NCBI GenBank assembly: GCA_035519675.1
Contig: DATIWB010000102.1
Span: 56,156-120,155, forward strand
Source: RPRB01 sp035519675
GTDB taxonomy: Bacteria; Myxococcota; Myxococcia; Myxococcales; Myxococcaceae
Direction: 5' to 3'
DNA: 64,000 nucleotides
The translations under genes and the position numbers were made by a program. Positions 34,673 through 42,997 of this stretch are shown here, piece by piece. The notes beneath the pieces were generated by a model. That model saw only the letters and a list, made by a program, of their open reading frames with translations, was not told where the DNA came from and did no database searches. Within the stretch, counting starts at the first letter, position 1, and the number at the start of each line of letters is the position of its first letter.

Positions 34673-35211
34673 TGGGCCACGGGCACGAGCCCAAGCACGG
34701 GCACGCAGAGAGCTCCGCGCGGGAGCACCGCAGCACCGCCCCCACCCACGTCGCCTGCTTCGTGTTGACCTGCTCGGATTCGCGGGCCCAGCAGGACGAC
34801 GTGAGCGGGAGAGCGCTGCGGCAAGGGCTCGAGGCGGCCGGGCACACCGTGGTGGGGCAGACCGTGGTCCGCGACGAGCCGGAGGCCATCCGGGCCGCCG
34901 TGGAGGCTGGGCTCGAGGGCGGGGCCCGAGCGGTGCTCATCACCGGGGGCACGGGCATCACCCGACGCGACCAGACGGTGGAGGCGGTCCGCCCGCTGCT
35001 GGACAAGGAGATCCCCGGCTTCGGGGAGCTGTTCCGGATGCTCTCCTTCGAGGAGATCGGCAGCGCAGCCTGGCTCTCGCGGGCACTGGCCGGGACGATG
35101 CGGGGGGCGCTGGTCTTCGTCCTCCCCGGAAGCCCCAACGCGGTCCGGCTGGCGCTGGACCGGCTCATCCTCCCCGAGCTCGGACACGCGGTGCGTGAGC
35201 TGAGCCGCTAG
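34672..35211 (+). CDS. MoaB/Mog family molybdenum cofactor protein
   Basis: A 179-residue protein of the MoaB/Mog fold, which adenylylates molybdopterin before molybdenum insertion. Family motifs are FVLTCSDSRAQQDDVSGRAL, VLITGGTGITRRDQTVEAV, FGELFRMLSFEEIGSAAWLSRA and VFVLPGSPNAVRLAL. The N-terminus (MGHGHEPKHGHAESSAREHR) is an unusual histidine-rich extension of about 20 residues that could bind metal. It starts on the last base of the Rieske gene's stop. No other moa or mod gene is in view. Confidence 0.9.
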   Translation: MGHGHEPKHGHAESSAREHRSTAPTHVACFVLTCSDSRAQQDDVSGRALRQGLEAAGHTVVGQTVVRDEPEAIRAAVEAGLEGGARAVLITGGTGITRRDQTVEAVRPLLDKEIPGFGELFRMLSFEEIGSAAWLSRALAGTMRGALVFVLPGSPNAVRLALDRLILPELGHAVRELSR

Positions 35212-36158
35212 TGCCCCGCGGCCGCACCCACCGGCTGTCCCCCGAGCGGGCCGCACGGCTCCGGCTGGCGCTGGACCGCCTGGAGCGGGTCTCCCCGCCG
35301 CGGCGGCGCCTTCCGCTCGACCCGGTGTCGCTGCCGCATCGCTACCGGAACCCGCGAGACGTCGAGGTCGCGGGGCTGCTGGCCGCCGGGCTCGCCTACG
35401 GCCGGGCCGATCTCTTCCTCCCCCGGGTCGCCCGGCTCCTCGAGGCGATGGGCCGCTCCCCGGAGTCGTTCGTGCGGGGCCTCGACCTGGCCGGTGCCCG
35501 GGCGCTGCTCTCCGGCTTCGTCTACCGCTTCAACGTCGGGGCGGACGTGGCGGTGTTGCTCCTCGGCATGAGGCGGATGCTGGAGCGGCGTGGCTCGCTG
35601 GAGGCCGGGTTCCTCGCCGCCCGAGACGGCGCCGGAGGGGACCTCCGCGACGCGCTCGGGGCGTTCGTCCAGGAGCTGCGCGACGTCGACGTCGCCGCGG
35701 TGGAGCGGGCGCTCGGCAAGACGCGCGGGCTGGACCATCTGCTACCCGTCCCGCTGGGGGCGGGGGCGGCGAAGCGGCTCCACCTGTTCCTCCGGTGGAT
35801 GGTGCGGGGGCCGGACGGGGTGGACCTGGGCGTCTGGAAGCGCGTCCCGCCGAGCGCGCTGCTGGTGCCGCTCGACACCCACGTGGCCCGCCTGGCGTGG
35901 CGGCTAGGCCTCGTGCGCCGCCGGACGATGGGCTGGGCAGCGGCGGAGGACATCACCCGGAACCTCGCGGTGGTGGATCCGGTGGACCCGGTCCGCTTCG
36001 ACTTCGTGCTCTGCCACCACGGGATGAGCGGAGCCTGCCCGCCGCGGGCCCGGGCCGAGCTGTGTGCCCGCTGCGTGCTCCGGCCGGAGTGCAGCGTGGG
36101 GCGCAGGCTCGCGCCCGGCGCTCGCCCGGCCCTGCCACTCGAGCCCGGACATCCCTGA
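35211..36158 (+). CDS. TIGR02757 family protein with probable Fe-S cluster
   Basis: A 315-residue protein of the TIGR02757 (DUF2400) family. Landmarks are the DPVSLPHRYRNPRDVEVAGLLAAGLAYG N-terminal segment, RLHLFLRWMVRG.DGVDLGVW in the middle, LDTHVARLAWRLGL and a C-terminal cysteine set CPPRARAELCARCVLRPEC. That spacing (C-x8-C-x2-C-x5-C) resembles the endonuclease III [4Fe-4S] loop, and the family is distantly related to helix-hairpin-helix glycosylases. Its function is unproven. The GTG start overlaps the MoaB stop by one base (TAGTG), the third coupled gene in this run. Confidence 0.85.
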   Translation: MPRGRTHRLSPERAARLRLALDRLERVSPPRRRLPLDPVSLPHRYRNPRDVEVAGLLAAGLAYGRADLFLPRVARLLEAMGRSPESFVRGLDLAGARALLSGFVYRFNVGADVAVLLLGMRRMLERRGSLEAGFLAARDGAGGDLRDALGAFVQELRDVDVAAVERALGKTRGLDHLLPVPLGAGAAKRLHLFLRWMVRGPDGVDLGVWKRVPPSALLVPLDTHVARLAWRLGLVRRRTMGWAAAEDITRNLAVVDPVDPVRFDFVLCHHGMSGACPPRARAELCARCVLRPECSVGRRLAPGARPALPLEPGHP

Positions 36159-36179
36159 CGAAGCGCGGACCCGCCGGCT

Positions 36180-36758
36180 TCAGCGCGTCGCTGCTCCCGG
36201 CTTCGGGGCGTTCAAGCTCTTCCCGGCCAGAGGGTCGTAGGTGGCCGCGTCCGGCGGGTCGAATCGCTCCCAGCGGGCCTTCTCGAAGAGGAGCTGGACC
36301 TCGTCCACCAGCCGGCCCTCGAGGGTCCGGTCGTTGATGCCCACCACCAGCACCCTCTCGAGAGTGATCCGGTAGTCGAGGACGGTCTTCCCGTCGGCGG
36401 CCTCCCGGTAGAACTCGAGAGTGGCCTTGGTGATGCGGGTAGGGGTCAAGAGCGCGCGGAGGATGGCGACGCTGGCAGGGCCGTGGTCCTTGCTGAAGAC
36501 CACCGGCCCAGTCGTGACCTTCGAGGGCACCACCGGCCCTCCGGCGACCGTGATGGTCTCCAGGCGCCAGGTCTCCGAGTACCTGAACGCGCGGAACTGG
36601 CCCTCGTGCCCCTTCTCCTTCGATTCGCCGGGCACGCCATCGATGCTGACGTAGAGCAATCCGCCGCGGTCACGGTCGTCGTCGCGATCGTTCGCGAGCG
36701 CCGCCGAGCCGTGAACCAGAGCCAGGGCGAGCACTGCCACGACAAGTTTCGCTTTCAT
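36180..36758 (-). CDS. Hcp-like protein with Sec signal peptide, paralogue 1
   Basis: A 192-residue protein of the Hcp (type VI secretion tube, DUF796) family, preceded by a cleavable signal peptide (KLVVAVLALALVHGSAALA). The mature part has the family order: LYVSIDGVPGESKEKGHEGQF, RYSETW, a GPVVFSKDHGPASVAILRALL strand pair, ATLEFYREA, and VQLLFEKARWERFDPP. Canonical Hcp lacks a signal peptide and passes through the type VI machine from the cytosol. No tss gene is in the window. A hairpin leader shared with the paralogue at 37513 precedes it. The start coordinate may be off by one base because I was unsure of a short C-run upstream. Confidence 0.78.
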   Translation of the reverse strand: MKAKLVVAVLALALVHGSAALANDRDDDRDRGGLLYVSIDGVPGESKEKGHEGQFRAFRYSETWRLETITVAGGPVVPSKVTTGPVVFSKDHGPASVAILRALLTPTRITKATLEFYREAADGKTVLDYRITLERVLVVGINDRTLEGRLVDEVQLLFEKARWERFDPPDAATYDPLAGKSLNAPKPGAATR

Positions 36759-36810
36759 CGAGACCCCCACGCGTCGCCCCCAGCGGCGACGACGTCGGGA
36801 GCCTGCCACC
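36759..36810 (-). promoter_or_regulatory. Conserved hairpin leader of hcp paralogue 1
   Basis: Reading toward the start codon: GGTGGCAGGCTCC, then an inverted repeat GTCGCC/GGCGAC (about 36774-36790) and a TGGGGGT ribosome-site-like block just before the ATG. The same three blocks in the same order and nearly the same spacing precede the second hcp gene. The hairpin would sit directly upstream of the ribosome site. Positions are accurate to about one base. The remaining interval to 36964 has nothing else recognised. Confidence 0.55.
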
Positions 36811-36964
36811 GCTGAGATCGCCCCATCCAACGCGGCGGGTGGGTCCAAAGCGCCTCGCCCACAGAAGGACCCGGCGGATCCGTGCGATGGATCCCCGCGG
36901 GCGGGTCTCATCGGGGCGACCGCCCTCCGACGGCGTCGGTGGGGGCCGTCCTGGCTGCTCGACC

Positions 36965-37510
36965 TCAGCTGCCGGAGACCAGCGCGGCCGCGACCGCTTC
37001 CGCACCGTCGAGATCCGACTGGCTGCCACGGGCGACGCTGACCCGGATGCAGGTCGCGTCCCGCGTCACGTACACCGAGTCGCCCGTGGTCCAGATGGGC
37101 GTGCCGAGGGAGAGGGACATCTGCGCGCCGGTCCCGGCTGCCGCGGCGCAGGCCTGCTCCGCCTCCGCCCCGTTGAACCGGCTCCGGAGCTCGAAACGGA
37201 GATCGACGCCCTCACCTGACAGGCTCCAGACCGTCGAATCGCTGTACTCCGCGCCGATCGGTTCCTGCAGCGCGGCCTGGAGCGCCGTCTCGAGCGCGAA
37301 GCGCTCCATCGCCAGAGCGCGGCTGGGCACCCACGGCCCCGGCGGTTCGGCCTGAGGCGGCGGCACATCGTCGCCGGTGCCGGGGTCCGTCCTCGTCGGG
37401 TCGGACGAGCCCGAAGGGCCCCCGTCCGTGCCGGACCCACAGGCCGCGGCGAGCACGACGAGCAGGAGCAGCTCGGGCCATCCGCGCCCGGCAGGAAGCG
37501 TCCGGCGCAT
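36965..37510 (-). CDS. Small lipoprotein of unknown function
   Basis: A 181-residue lipoprotein with the lipobox LVVLAAAC. A 40-residue disordered linker (GTDGG..DPTRTDPGTGDD) is followed by a compact domain with a RFALETALQAALQEPIGAEY helix, a WSLSGEGVDLRFELRSRF strand pair and two cysteines (EQACAAAAG, DATCIRVS) that may pair. No family was recognised. Its ATG lies 2 bases after the stop of hcp paralogue 2, so the two are co-transcribed, and hcp paralogue 1 follows after 206 bases. A role with the exported Hcp proteins is inferred from position. Confidence 0.75.
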   Translation of the reverse strand: MRRTLPAGRGWPELLLLVVLAAACGSGTDGGPSGSSDPTRTDPGTGDDVPPPQAEPPGPWVPSRALAMERFALETALQAALQEPIGAEYSDSTVWSLSGEGVDLRFELRSRFNGAEAEQACAAAAGTGAQMSLSLGTPIWTTGDSVYVTRDATCIRVSVARGSQSDLDGAEAVAAALVSGS

Positions 37511-37512
37511 GG

Positions 37513-38088
37513 TCAGCGGGTGTTGCGGCCGGTGGTGGGCGCCGTGCTGTTCACCTTGCCGGTGCGGCCGTCGAACTCCGTCGCGTCCGGCGGGTCGAAC
37601 ACTTCCCAGCGGGCGCTCTCGTAGACCAGCTGGACCTCGTCGGTGAGCGAGTCTCCGGTGGACTGCTCGTTGATCGCGCTGACGAAGACCTCCTTCAGCG
37701 TGATCTTGTAGAACGCAGTCGTCTTTCCGTCCCCGGCCTGGCGGTACGCGGTGATGGTGACGTTGGGGATGTGCGTCCCCTTCGCGCAGGCCCGGATGAG
37801 GCCGATGCTCGCCTTGCCCTGGAGCTTGGTGAAGACCACGGGTCCCGGCGTGAACTTCCCGGCGCCACCCCCACCGCCGCCCGTCGGGCTCCCGGACTGA
37901 CGGAACGTCTCCGAGAAGTTGAAGGCCTCGATCTCTCCTTCATGGCCCTTCTGGGTCGATTCGCCGTCGATGCCGTCGATCTTGACGAACAGCGCCGGAC
38001 CGCGCCGACCGTCGTCGCGATCGTGTGCGAGCACGGAGCCGGGAGCCAGAGCGAGCGCGAGGACTGCCGAGCCGAGCATCCTGTTCAT
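37513..38088 (-). CDS. Hcp-like protein with Sec signal peptide, paralogue 2
   Basis: A 191-residue Hcp-family protein with a signal peptide (MNRMLGSAVLALALAPGSVLA). Typical Hcp features: LFVKIDGIDGESTQKGHEGEIEAFNFSETF, PGPVVFTKLQGKASIGLIRACAKGTHIPNVTITAY, and VQLVYESARWEVFDPPD. IRACAKGTHI is almost the canonical Hcp phrase. A glycine-rich loop (TGGGGGGAGK) sits where the extended Hcp loop is. It is about half identical by eye to paralogue 1 and carries the same C-terminal tail type. It heads an operon with the small lipoprotein and shares the hairpin leader with paralogue 1. Confidence 0.82.
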   Translation of the reverse strand: MNRMLGSAVLALALAPGSVLAHDRDDGRRGPALFVKIDGIDGESTQKGHEGEIEAFNFSETFRQSGSPTGGGGGGAGKFTPGPVVFTKLQGKASIGLIRACAKGTHIPNVTITAYRQAGDGKTTAFYKITLKEVFVSAINEQSTGDSLTDEVQLVYESARWEVFDPPDATEFDGRTGKVNSTAPTTGRNTR

Positions 38089-38141
38089 GCGGAAACCCCC
38101 AGTGTCGCCTCGAGAGCGACGGGCGGGCGGAGCTTGCCACC
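38089..38141 (-). promoter_or_regulatory. Conserved hairpin leader of hcp paralogue 2
   Basis: Reading toward the start: GGTGGCAAGCTCC (38141-38129), an inverted repeat GTCGC/GCGAC with a 7-base loop (38120-38104) and TGGGGGT just before the ATG. The distance from GGTGGCA to the ATG is 46 bases, against 44-45 in paralogue 1. The match covers about 53 bases with few changes, well above the coding conservation expected for unrelated leaders. Confidence 0.58.
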
Positions 38142-38277
38142 CTCGGCATCGACCGGAGAGTGGGTCGAATCCACCTCGCCACGAGGTGGTGGTGCGTCAA
38201 TCGCGGTGGATGTGCGGATGCAACGCGTCAGCGAGACCGGGTCTTTTCGGAAGAGGCCGAATACAAGGGGAGAGACC

Positions 38278-38532
38278 GTGAAGGGACGTTGGCTGTGGTG
38301 CCTGGTTGTGCTCGCTGTGGCGCCGGTGGGCTGTGGGTCGAGCGGGAACTGCAAGGAGGCCTGCGACAAGCTCCAGTCGTGCAGCCTCAACTCGTCTGGA
38401 TTCTCGTGCGACGCCAGCTGCGGGGCGCCGGACAGCAGCTGCGCTCAGTGCCTGAACAGCGACAGCTGCTCGGACATCACCTCGGGGAAGTGCGCCTCCA
38501 GCTGCCCGAACGCAACGTTCACGCCGAAGTAG
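38278..38532 (+). CDS. Small cysteine-rich lipoprotein
   Basis: An 84-residue lipoprotein starting at a GTG after an AAGGGGAGAG ribosome site. The signal peptide ends in the lipobox VAPVGC. The mature 65 residues hold ten more cysteines (CKEACDKLQSC, SCDASC, CAQCLNSDSC, CASSC), which should form a disulfide-locked mini-domain. The pattern CxxxCxxxxxC...C...C resembles small Cys-rich lipoproteins common in Myxococcota; their function is unknown. Its 3' end overlaps the 3' end of the convergent CHAT protease gene by 14 bases. Confidence 0.8.
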   Translation: MKGRWLWCLVVLAVAPVGCGSSGNCKEACDKLQSCSLNSSGFSCDASCGAPDSSCAQCLNSDSCSDITSGKCASSCPNATFTPK

Positions 38533-41146
38533 TGAGGGGGCTGCGCCGGGATCTGGCGCGCACGCCCAGCGCAACGACGACCGCCGCGCCGAGGGCCGCG
38601 ACCGGCCACCACCTTCGCGACGGTGGATCCGGCGCCCGCGGGTGCACGGTGGCGTCTCCAAGGACGATGACGTTTGCCCAGGCGGCGGGTGGCGCGCCGC
38701 TGCGGATGAGCGCCCGCTTCGCAGCGGCCATCGCCTCGCCGACGGACACCCCGCGGCGCAGCTCGGCGTAGAAGGCATGGAACAGGGCTCGCTGGTCGTC
38801 ATCGCGTACCCGAGAGAGGGTTCCGATGACGGCGGAGGCACCGCCGGCGAAGAACCCCCGCGCCAGGCTCAGAACTCCCTCACCGATGCGCAACGGGCCG
38901 ACCGAGGTGTCACATGCCGAGAGCACGATCGTCTTGCCAGTCCAGTCGAATCGCGACACGTCAGCGACCTTGAGCTTGCCCGAACCGCTCGCGCCTGGCG
39001 CCAGCAGCAGGAACGACTCGTCGGGTTCACGCGCGTTCGCCACGCCGTGCACGGCGAAGTGAACCAGCGATACCCGTCGCAGCTCGTTTGGTGACAATCG
39101 TTCTGGCGTTGCGTCGTGTCCTGCGACGAGCAGACTTCCACCCGGGAACGCATCCACTGCTTCCTGGGCCTCCTCCCGGGTGTGCAGAAGGACGGCGAGT
39201 TGTCCAGGCTCGATGTCCCCACGGGTCTCTGCGGTCCCGACCGCACCTCCCTCGGGCGTGCTCGCCAAGGCCAACGCGAGTCCGGATTGAACCCGCGGCC
39301 GTTTCCTGAGGCGGAGCCACACCGACGCCGAGGGAACGATCGAGATCCGGTAGCGATCAGCAACGTATGGCGCACGGCCAGTCTCCGACAAGGCATCGAA
39401 GGCAAGCCCGTGGAGCGGTCCATCGGGCACCAGGGTAAGGGACTGCACCTCGGGAGGCAGTGCGTGCAGGACCGGTCTGAGAACGTCCTCGTAAAGCCGC
39501 CGAGCACCCGGCTCGGTGCTCCCGCGCCGCTCACCGAGCAGTCCTCCCCAGGCCTTCACTGCAGGCTCCAGAGTCTCGCCCTGGGCGATTCGCACGGCGA
39601 GGAGATCCTCCTGGGTGAGGATGAGCGCGTACGAGTGTCCTCGGGTGTAAGGCAACTCCAGACTCGGGCGCGGAGACCAGACCAGAAAGGACACCAGCGC
39701 CTCACCCGGATGGAGTGCTGACCGAAGATCAGCCAGTTCGGGGATGGGTTCGGCGGGTGCCCCTTCCGAGTCCTTCCTGGACAGCAATGTCTCCAGAAGA
39801 ACCCGTGCCCGCAGCTGCTCCGATACTCGCCATGCCTTCTCGAGGTGTCGCGAGTCGGAGGAACTCCTGTCGAGAAGATCCGAGAGGTACGTCCGGTAAA
39901 CGAGCGCGTAGGTCGAGTCCCCCTTCATCCGGATCTCGTCGTCTTCCTCGTGGCTCCTCCTTGTCTCGAGGAGCTGGATCGCCTCGTCGCCCCAGCGCAT
40001 CCCTTCCGACGCCGAGCCGACCGCGAGCTCGACGTGCGCCCGCGCGAGCGAAATTGACGAGACTCGGGGGTCATCGTGTTGGGGGAGTGCGCGAGCCAGA
40101 TCGAGTGCGCGGCGTTGTTCCTCCTGCGGCCCTTGGAGCAAGACTTCCAGGGACCGGGGATCGTAGGGCTTCGGGTCGTTGTGGACGATGGCGAGCGTTT
40201 CCGGCGTGCGGCCGAGCAGGAGGACGAGGAAGGCCCGGGTAAGCTCGGTGCCGATCTCTCCGCCATTGTAAGCGACGATTCCTAGACGCTCTTCGGCCGC
40301 CAGTGCGGTCCGCAGGAGATGTTCGGCCTCACGGCGATCGGCGAGGCCCTCGAAGGCCATGCGGGTGGTTGCTCCAGCGACGCCGGCAAGCGCCGCCGCG
40401 TGGCTGGCGGAATCGGAAGGCGTGGCGGCCAGAAGCCCCGCGTAGAGATCGCGGGCCCGGAATTCGTCCCCGGTCTGGCTCGCGAACCTGGCCCGGGTGG
40501 CAGCCTCGAGCACCCTCAGCCACGCAGGAGGATGGCCGGGCATGGAATCGAGATCCTTCTCAGCGCGCCGGGCCGCGCTGAAGCTCTGCATTTGAATGTT
40601 CCAGCGCATCCGAGCGATCGCTGCAAGTCGGACCAGGCCAGGATCGCCGATTGACCGGGCGAGCCGATCCGCCTGCTCGAGAAGTGGCTTCGCCTCCGCA
40701 CACGTCGTGCGCACCCGGAGGCCTCTGAGGCAGCTCCTTTCCACGAAGGCGAGCTGAGCGAGGAAGAGGTCGGGCCAGGCGCGGTTCCGCTCGAAGACCG
40801 CGAGCGGTTCAGTGAAGTCCCGGTCTTCCACCTCCCCGTAGCGGTACAGGCGCATCAGGGCCAGATAGACCCGTGCGTGTGGCTCGGCGGGCTTTCGCCG
40901 GAGCACGCTCCGCAACACCGCCATGACCTCGGACCCGCGCTCCGGCAGCCCGGGGGTGCCGAGGCAGAGATAGCCCAGAAACGAGTCCGGGCCGGAGCGC
41001 AGGTTCTTTAGGCACTCGTCGAAGGAGCTCGGCGCCGCGGTGCTCCCCGACGTCAAGATCAGGCCCGAGAGGAACCCCGTACGGATGAGCTGGATCAAGA
41101 GCACCGGGGTTCCCCCCACCGGCTGGTACCGCGGACTGCCTGGCAC
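38519..41146 (-). CDS. CHAT-domain protease with helical repeats and C-terminal membrane helix
   Basis: An 875-residue protein of the CHAT (caspase HetF-associated with TPR) family. An N-terminal hydrophobic segment is followed by about 480 residues of TPR-like helices and a CHAT domain (about 560-820) with the catalytic pair H700 in VHFAVHG and C745 in VLSACDTS. A single membrane helix (about 846-862) and a basic tail RARSRRS close it. Some CHAT proteases, such as TPR-CHAT of type III-E CRISPR and bacterial separase-like proteins, are activated by partners. The GTG at 41146 is 1 base after aceK; a GTG at 41104 after a GGGGGGAA site is an alternative and would start directly with a signal-like helix. 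Confidence 0.86.
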   Translation of the reverse strand: MPGSPRYQPVGGTPVLLIQLIRTGFLSGLILTSGSTAAPSSFDECLKNLRSGPDSFLGYLCLGTPGLPERGSEVMAVLRSVLRRKPAEPHARVYLALMRLYRYGEVEDRDFTEPLAVFERNRAWPDLFLAQLAFVERSCLRGLRVRTTCAEAKPLLEQADRLARSIGDPGLVRLAAIARMRWNIQMQSFSAARRAEKDLDSMPGHPPAWLRVLEAATRARFASQTGDEFRARDLYAGLLAATPSDSASHAAALAGVAGATTRMAFEGLADRREAEHLLRTALAAEERLGIVAYNGGEIGTELTRAFLVLLLGRTPETLAIVHNDPKPYDPRSLEVLLQGPQEEQRRALDLARALPQHDDPRVSSISLARAHVELAVGSASEGMRWGDEAIQLLETRRSHEEDDEIRMKGDSTYALVYRTYLSDLLDRSSSDSRHLEKAWRVSEQLRARVLLETLLSRKDSEGAPAEPIPELADLRSALHPGEALVSFLVWSPRPSLELPYTRGHSYALILTQEDLLAVRIAQGETLEPAVKAWGGLLGERRGSTEPGARRLYEDVLRPVLHALPPEVQSLTLVPDGPLHGLAFDALSETGRAPYVADRYRISIVPSASVWLRLRKRPRVQSGLALALASTPEGGAVGTAETRGDIEPGQLAVLLHTREEAQEAVDAFPGGSLLVAGHDATPERLSPNELRRVSLVHFAVHGVANAREPDESFLLLAPGASGSGKLKVADVSRFDWTGKTIVLSACDTSVGPLRIGEGVLSLARGFFAGGASAVIGTLSRVRDDDQRALFHAFYAELRRGVSVGEAMAAAKRALIRSGAPPAAWANVIVLGDATVHPRAPDPPSRRWWPVAALGAAVVVALGVRARSRRSPLTTSA

Positions 41147-41147
41147 C

Positions 41148-42875
41148 CTAGCCCAGCACCTGCCGCAGCCGCACCTCGTCCGGATAGGGGATGAAGTCCG
41201 GCTGCCTCCCGGAGCGGATCTCCTCCTGGCGGGCGATCCACCACGCGGGGTCGAGCAGCGCCCCGTGCATGTCGACGAAGATCTCGCGGAGCCGTCCCGG
41301 GGGGAAGAGGAAGCGGACGAACTCCTCGGGAAACACGTCCCGCGCCCCCACGTGGAACCACGGCTCGGCGGACGATTCCTCGGCCTCGTCCCGTGCGCTC
41401 GGCAGGCGCCGGAAGCTGACCTCGGTCAGCAGCGAGATCTCGTCGTAGTCGTAGAACACCACGCGGCCGCGGCCGGTCACCCCGAAATTCTTCAGCAGGA
41501 GATCGCCGGGGAAGATGTTCGCCTCGGCGAGGTCGCGGATCGCCCCGCCGAACTCGAGGATGGCCCGGTACCGCTGCAACGGGTCCCCGCGCTCCAGGAA
41601 CAGGTCCAGCGGCGTCATCCGGCGCTCGACGTAGAGATGCTTGACGACCAGCCGGCCACCGTCGTGGTCGATGCTCCGGGCGCAGGTGCGCTCCAGCTCC
41701 GCCACCACCACCGGATCCATCCGGTCGGTGGGAAAGAGCACGTCCGAGTACTCCATCGCGTCGGGCAGCCTTCCCACCCGGTCGTGGTACTTCACCAGGA
41801 GGTACTTCGCCTGGACCTCCTCCCGGGTGACCTGCTTCTGGGGCGGGAACTCGTCCCGGATCACCTTGAACACCCACGGAAACGAGGGGAGGGTGAAGAC
41901 CATCATCACCATTCCCCGCGCGCCGGGGGCGGGGACGAAACAGTCGGTGGAGTGCTTCAGGCTGGAGATGAGATCTCGGTAGAAGAGCGTCTTGCCCTGC
42001 TTGTGCAGGCCCACCGAGGTGTACAGCTCGGCCTTCGACTTCCCCGGCATCAGCTGGTTGAGGAAGGCGACGAACTCGGACGGGACGTCCATGTCGACGA
42101 TGAAGTAGGCCCGCGAGAGGCTGAACAGCGCCGCGAGGTGCTCCGGCTTGAGGAGGAGCGCGTCCACGTAGAGCCCGCGCCCCGAGGAGGCGTGGCGTAG
42201 ACAGGCCACGAAGGGCGTCTGCTGGTTCCCGTTCAGCAGCCGGCCCACGACGTAAGCGCCCCTGTCGCGGAAGAAGAGCGAGGAGAGCACCTGCACCTGG
42301 AAGTTGAGCGCGCGGTCGCGCTTTCCCGGGAGGTGTGCCCGGAAGGAGAGGAGCACCCTGCGGAGATCGCGGCGCAGGTCCTCGAAGGGCACCGCGAGGT
42401 CGAGGCTCCGGGCGATGGCGGTGAAGGTCGAGAGGAGGTCGCCCTTGCGCGGATACCAGGCACGCCAGGTCGCGTCGTCGGCGTCGATGAACTCGGTGGC
42501 GACGGCCTGGCGCCAGAAGATGTACTCGTTCCGGTAGTAGGTGCGGTCCAGCACCCGGCAGGCGACCGAGTTGTAGAACGTCTCGGCGCACTCGGGACGC
42601 TTGTGATCATAGAGCAGCCCGATCAGGGCCTGCTTCACCTGGGGCCAGAGCGTCTCGTCGGTGTGGGCATCGGGGTAGAGGCGCACCACCGACTCCACCG
42701 ACTCGCGCACCCGCTCGTCATACGTCCCGATGCCGATCCGGTTCAGCTCGTGGGCGGCGGCCCAGTCCGCCTTCTCGAACCGCTCCTTCGCGGCGGCGCC
42801 GAGCGCGCGGAACTGCGCGTAGCGCTTCTCGAAGCCGTCGAGGATGGTGCGCGCGATCGCCTGGGGAGTGCTCAT
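41148..42875 (-). CDS. aceK: Isocitrate dehydrogenase kinase/phosphatase
   Basis: Bifunctional AceK (575 residues, the usual length) that phosphorylates isocitrate dehydrogenase to switch carbon to the glyoxylate bypass and also reverses this. Family signatures include KADWAAAHELNRIGIGTYDERV at the N-terminal regulatory region, RNEYIFWRQAVATEF, PGARGMVMMVFTLPSFPWVFKVIRDEF (ATP-binding loop with the lysine) and GDLLLKNFGVTGRGRVVFYDYDEI (catalytic DFD-type loop), with EPWFHVGARDVFPEEF near the end. The aceA and aceB genes usually linked to it in enterics are absent here. It overlaps nothing and starts the leftward aceK-CHAT unit. Confidence 0.97.
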   Translation of the reverse strand: MSTPQAIARTILDGFEKRYAQFRALGAAAKERFEKADWAAAHELNRIGIGTYDERVRESVESVVRLYPDAHTDETLWPQVKQALIGLLYDHKRPECAETFYNSVACRVLDRTYYRNEYIFWRQAVATEFIDADDATWRAWYPRKGDLLSTFTAIARSLDLAVPFEDLRRDLRRVLLSFRAHLPGKRDRALNFQVQVLSSLFFRDRGAYVVGRLLNGNQQTPFVACLRHASSGRGLYVDALLLKPEHLAALFSLSRAYFIVDMDVPSEFVAFLNQLMPGKSKAELYTSVGLHKQGKTLFYRDLISSLKHSTDCFVPAPGARGMVMMVFTLPSFPWVFKVIRDEFPPQKQVTREEVQAKYLLVKYHDRVGRLPDAMEYSDVLFPTDRMDPVVVAELERTCARSIDHDGGRLVVKHLYVERRMTPLDLFLERGDPLQRYRAILEFGGAIRDLAEANIFPGDLLLKNFGVTGRGRVVFYDYDEISLLTEVSFRRLPSARDEAEESSAEPWFHVGARDVFPEEFVRFLFPPGRLREIFVDMHGALLDPAWWIARQEEIRSGRQPDFIPYPDEVRLRQVLG

Positions 42876-42997
42876 GCCCTGACGAGATGCGGCGTGAGGG
42901 TATCACCTGCGCCTCCGGGATGGTCCCGGCCGCCCTGGCCGCCTCGTCGGGCGAGGCTGACGGATCCCGGGGGGACGGGACAACTGATCGCCGAGCC

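Noticed and set aside
36180..38088. A type VI secretion locus
   Set aside because: Only Hcp-like proteins are present, both with signal peptides; no tssB, tssC, clpV, vgrG or PAAR gene is in the window.
36759..38141. Sigma-54 promoters in the hcp leaders (GGTGGCA)
   Set aside because: TGGCA is present, but the GC dinucleotide expected 10 bases after GG is missing in both copies.
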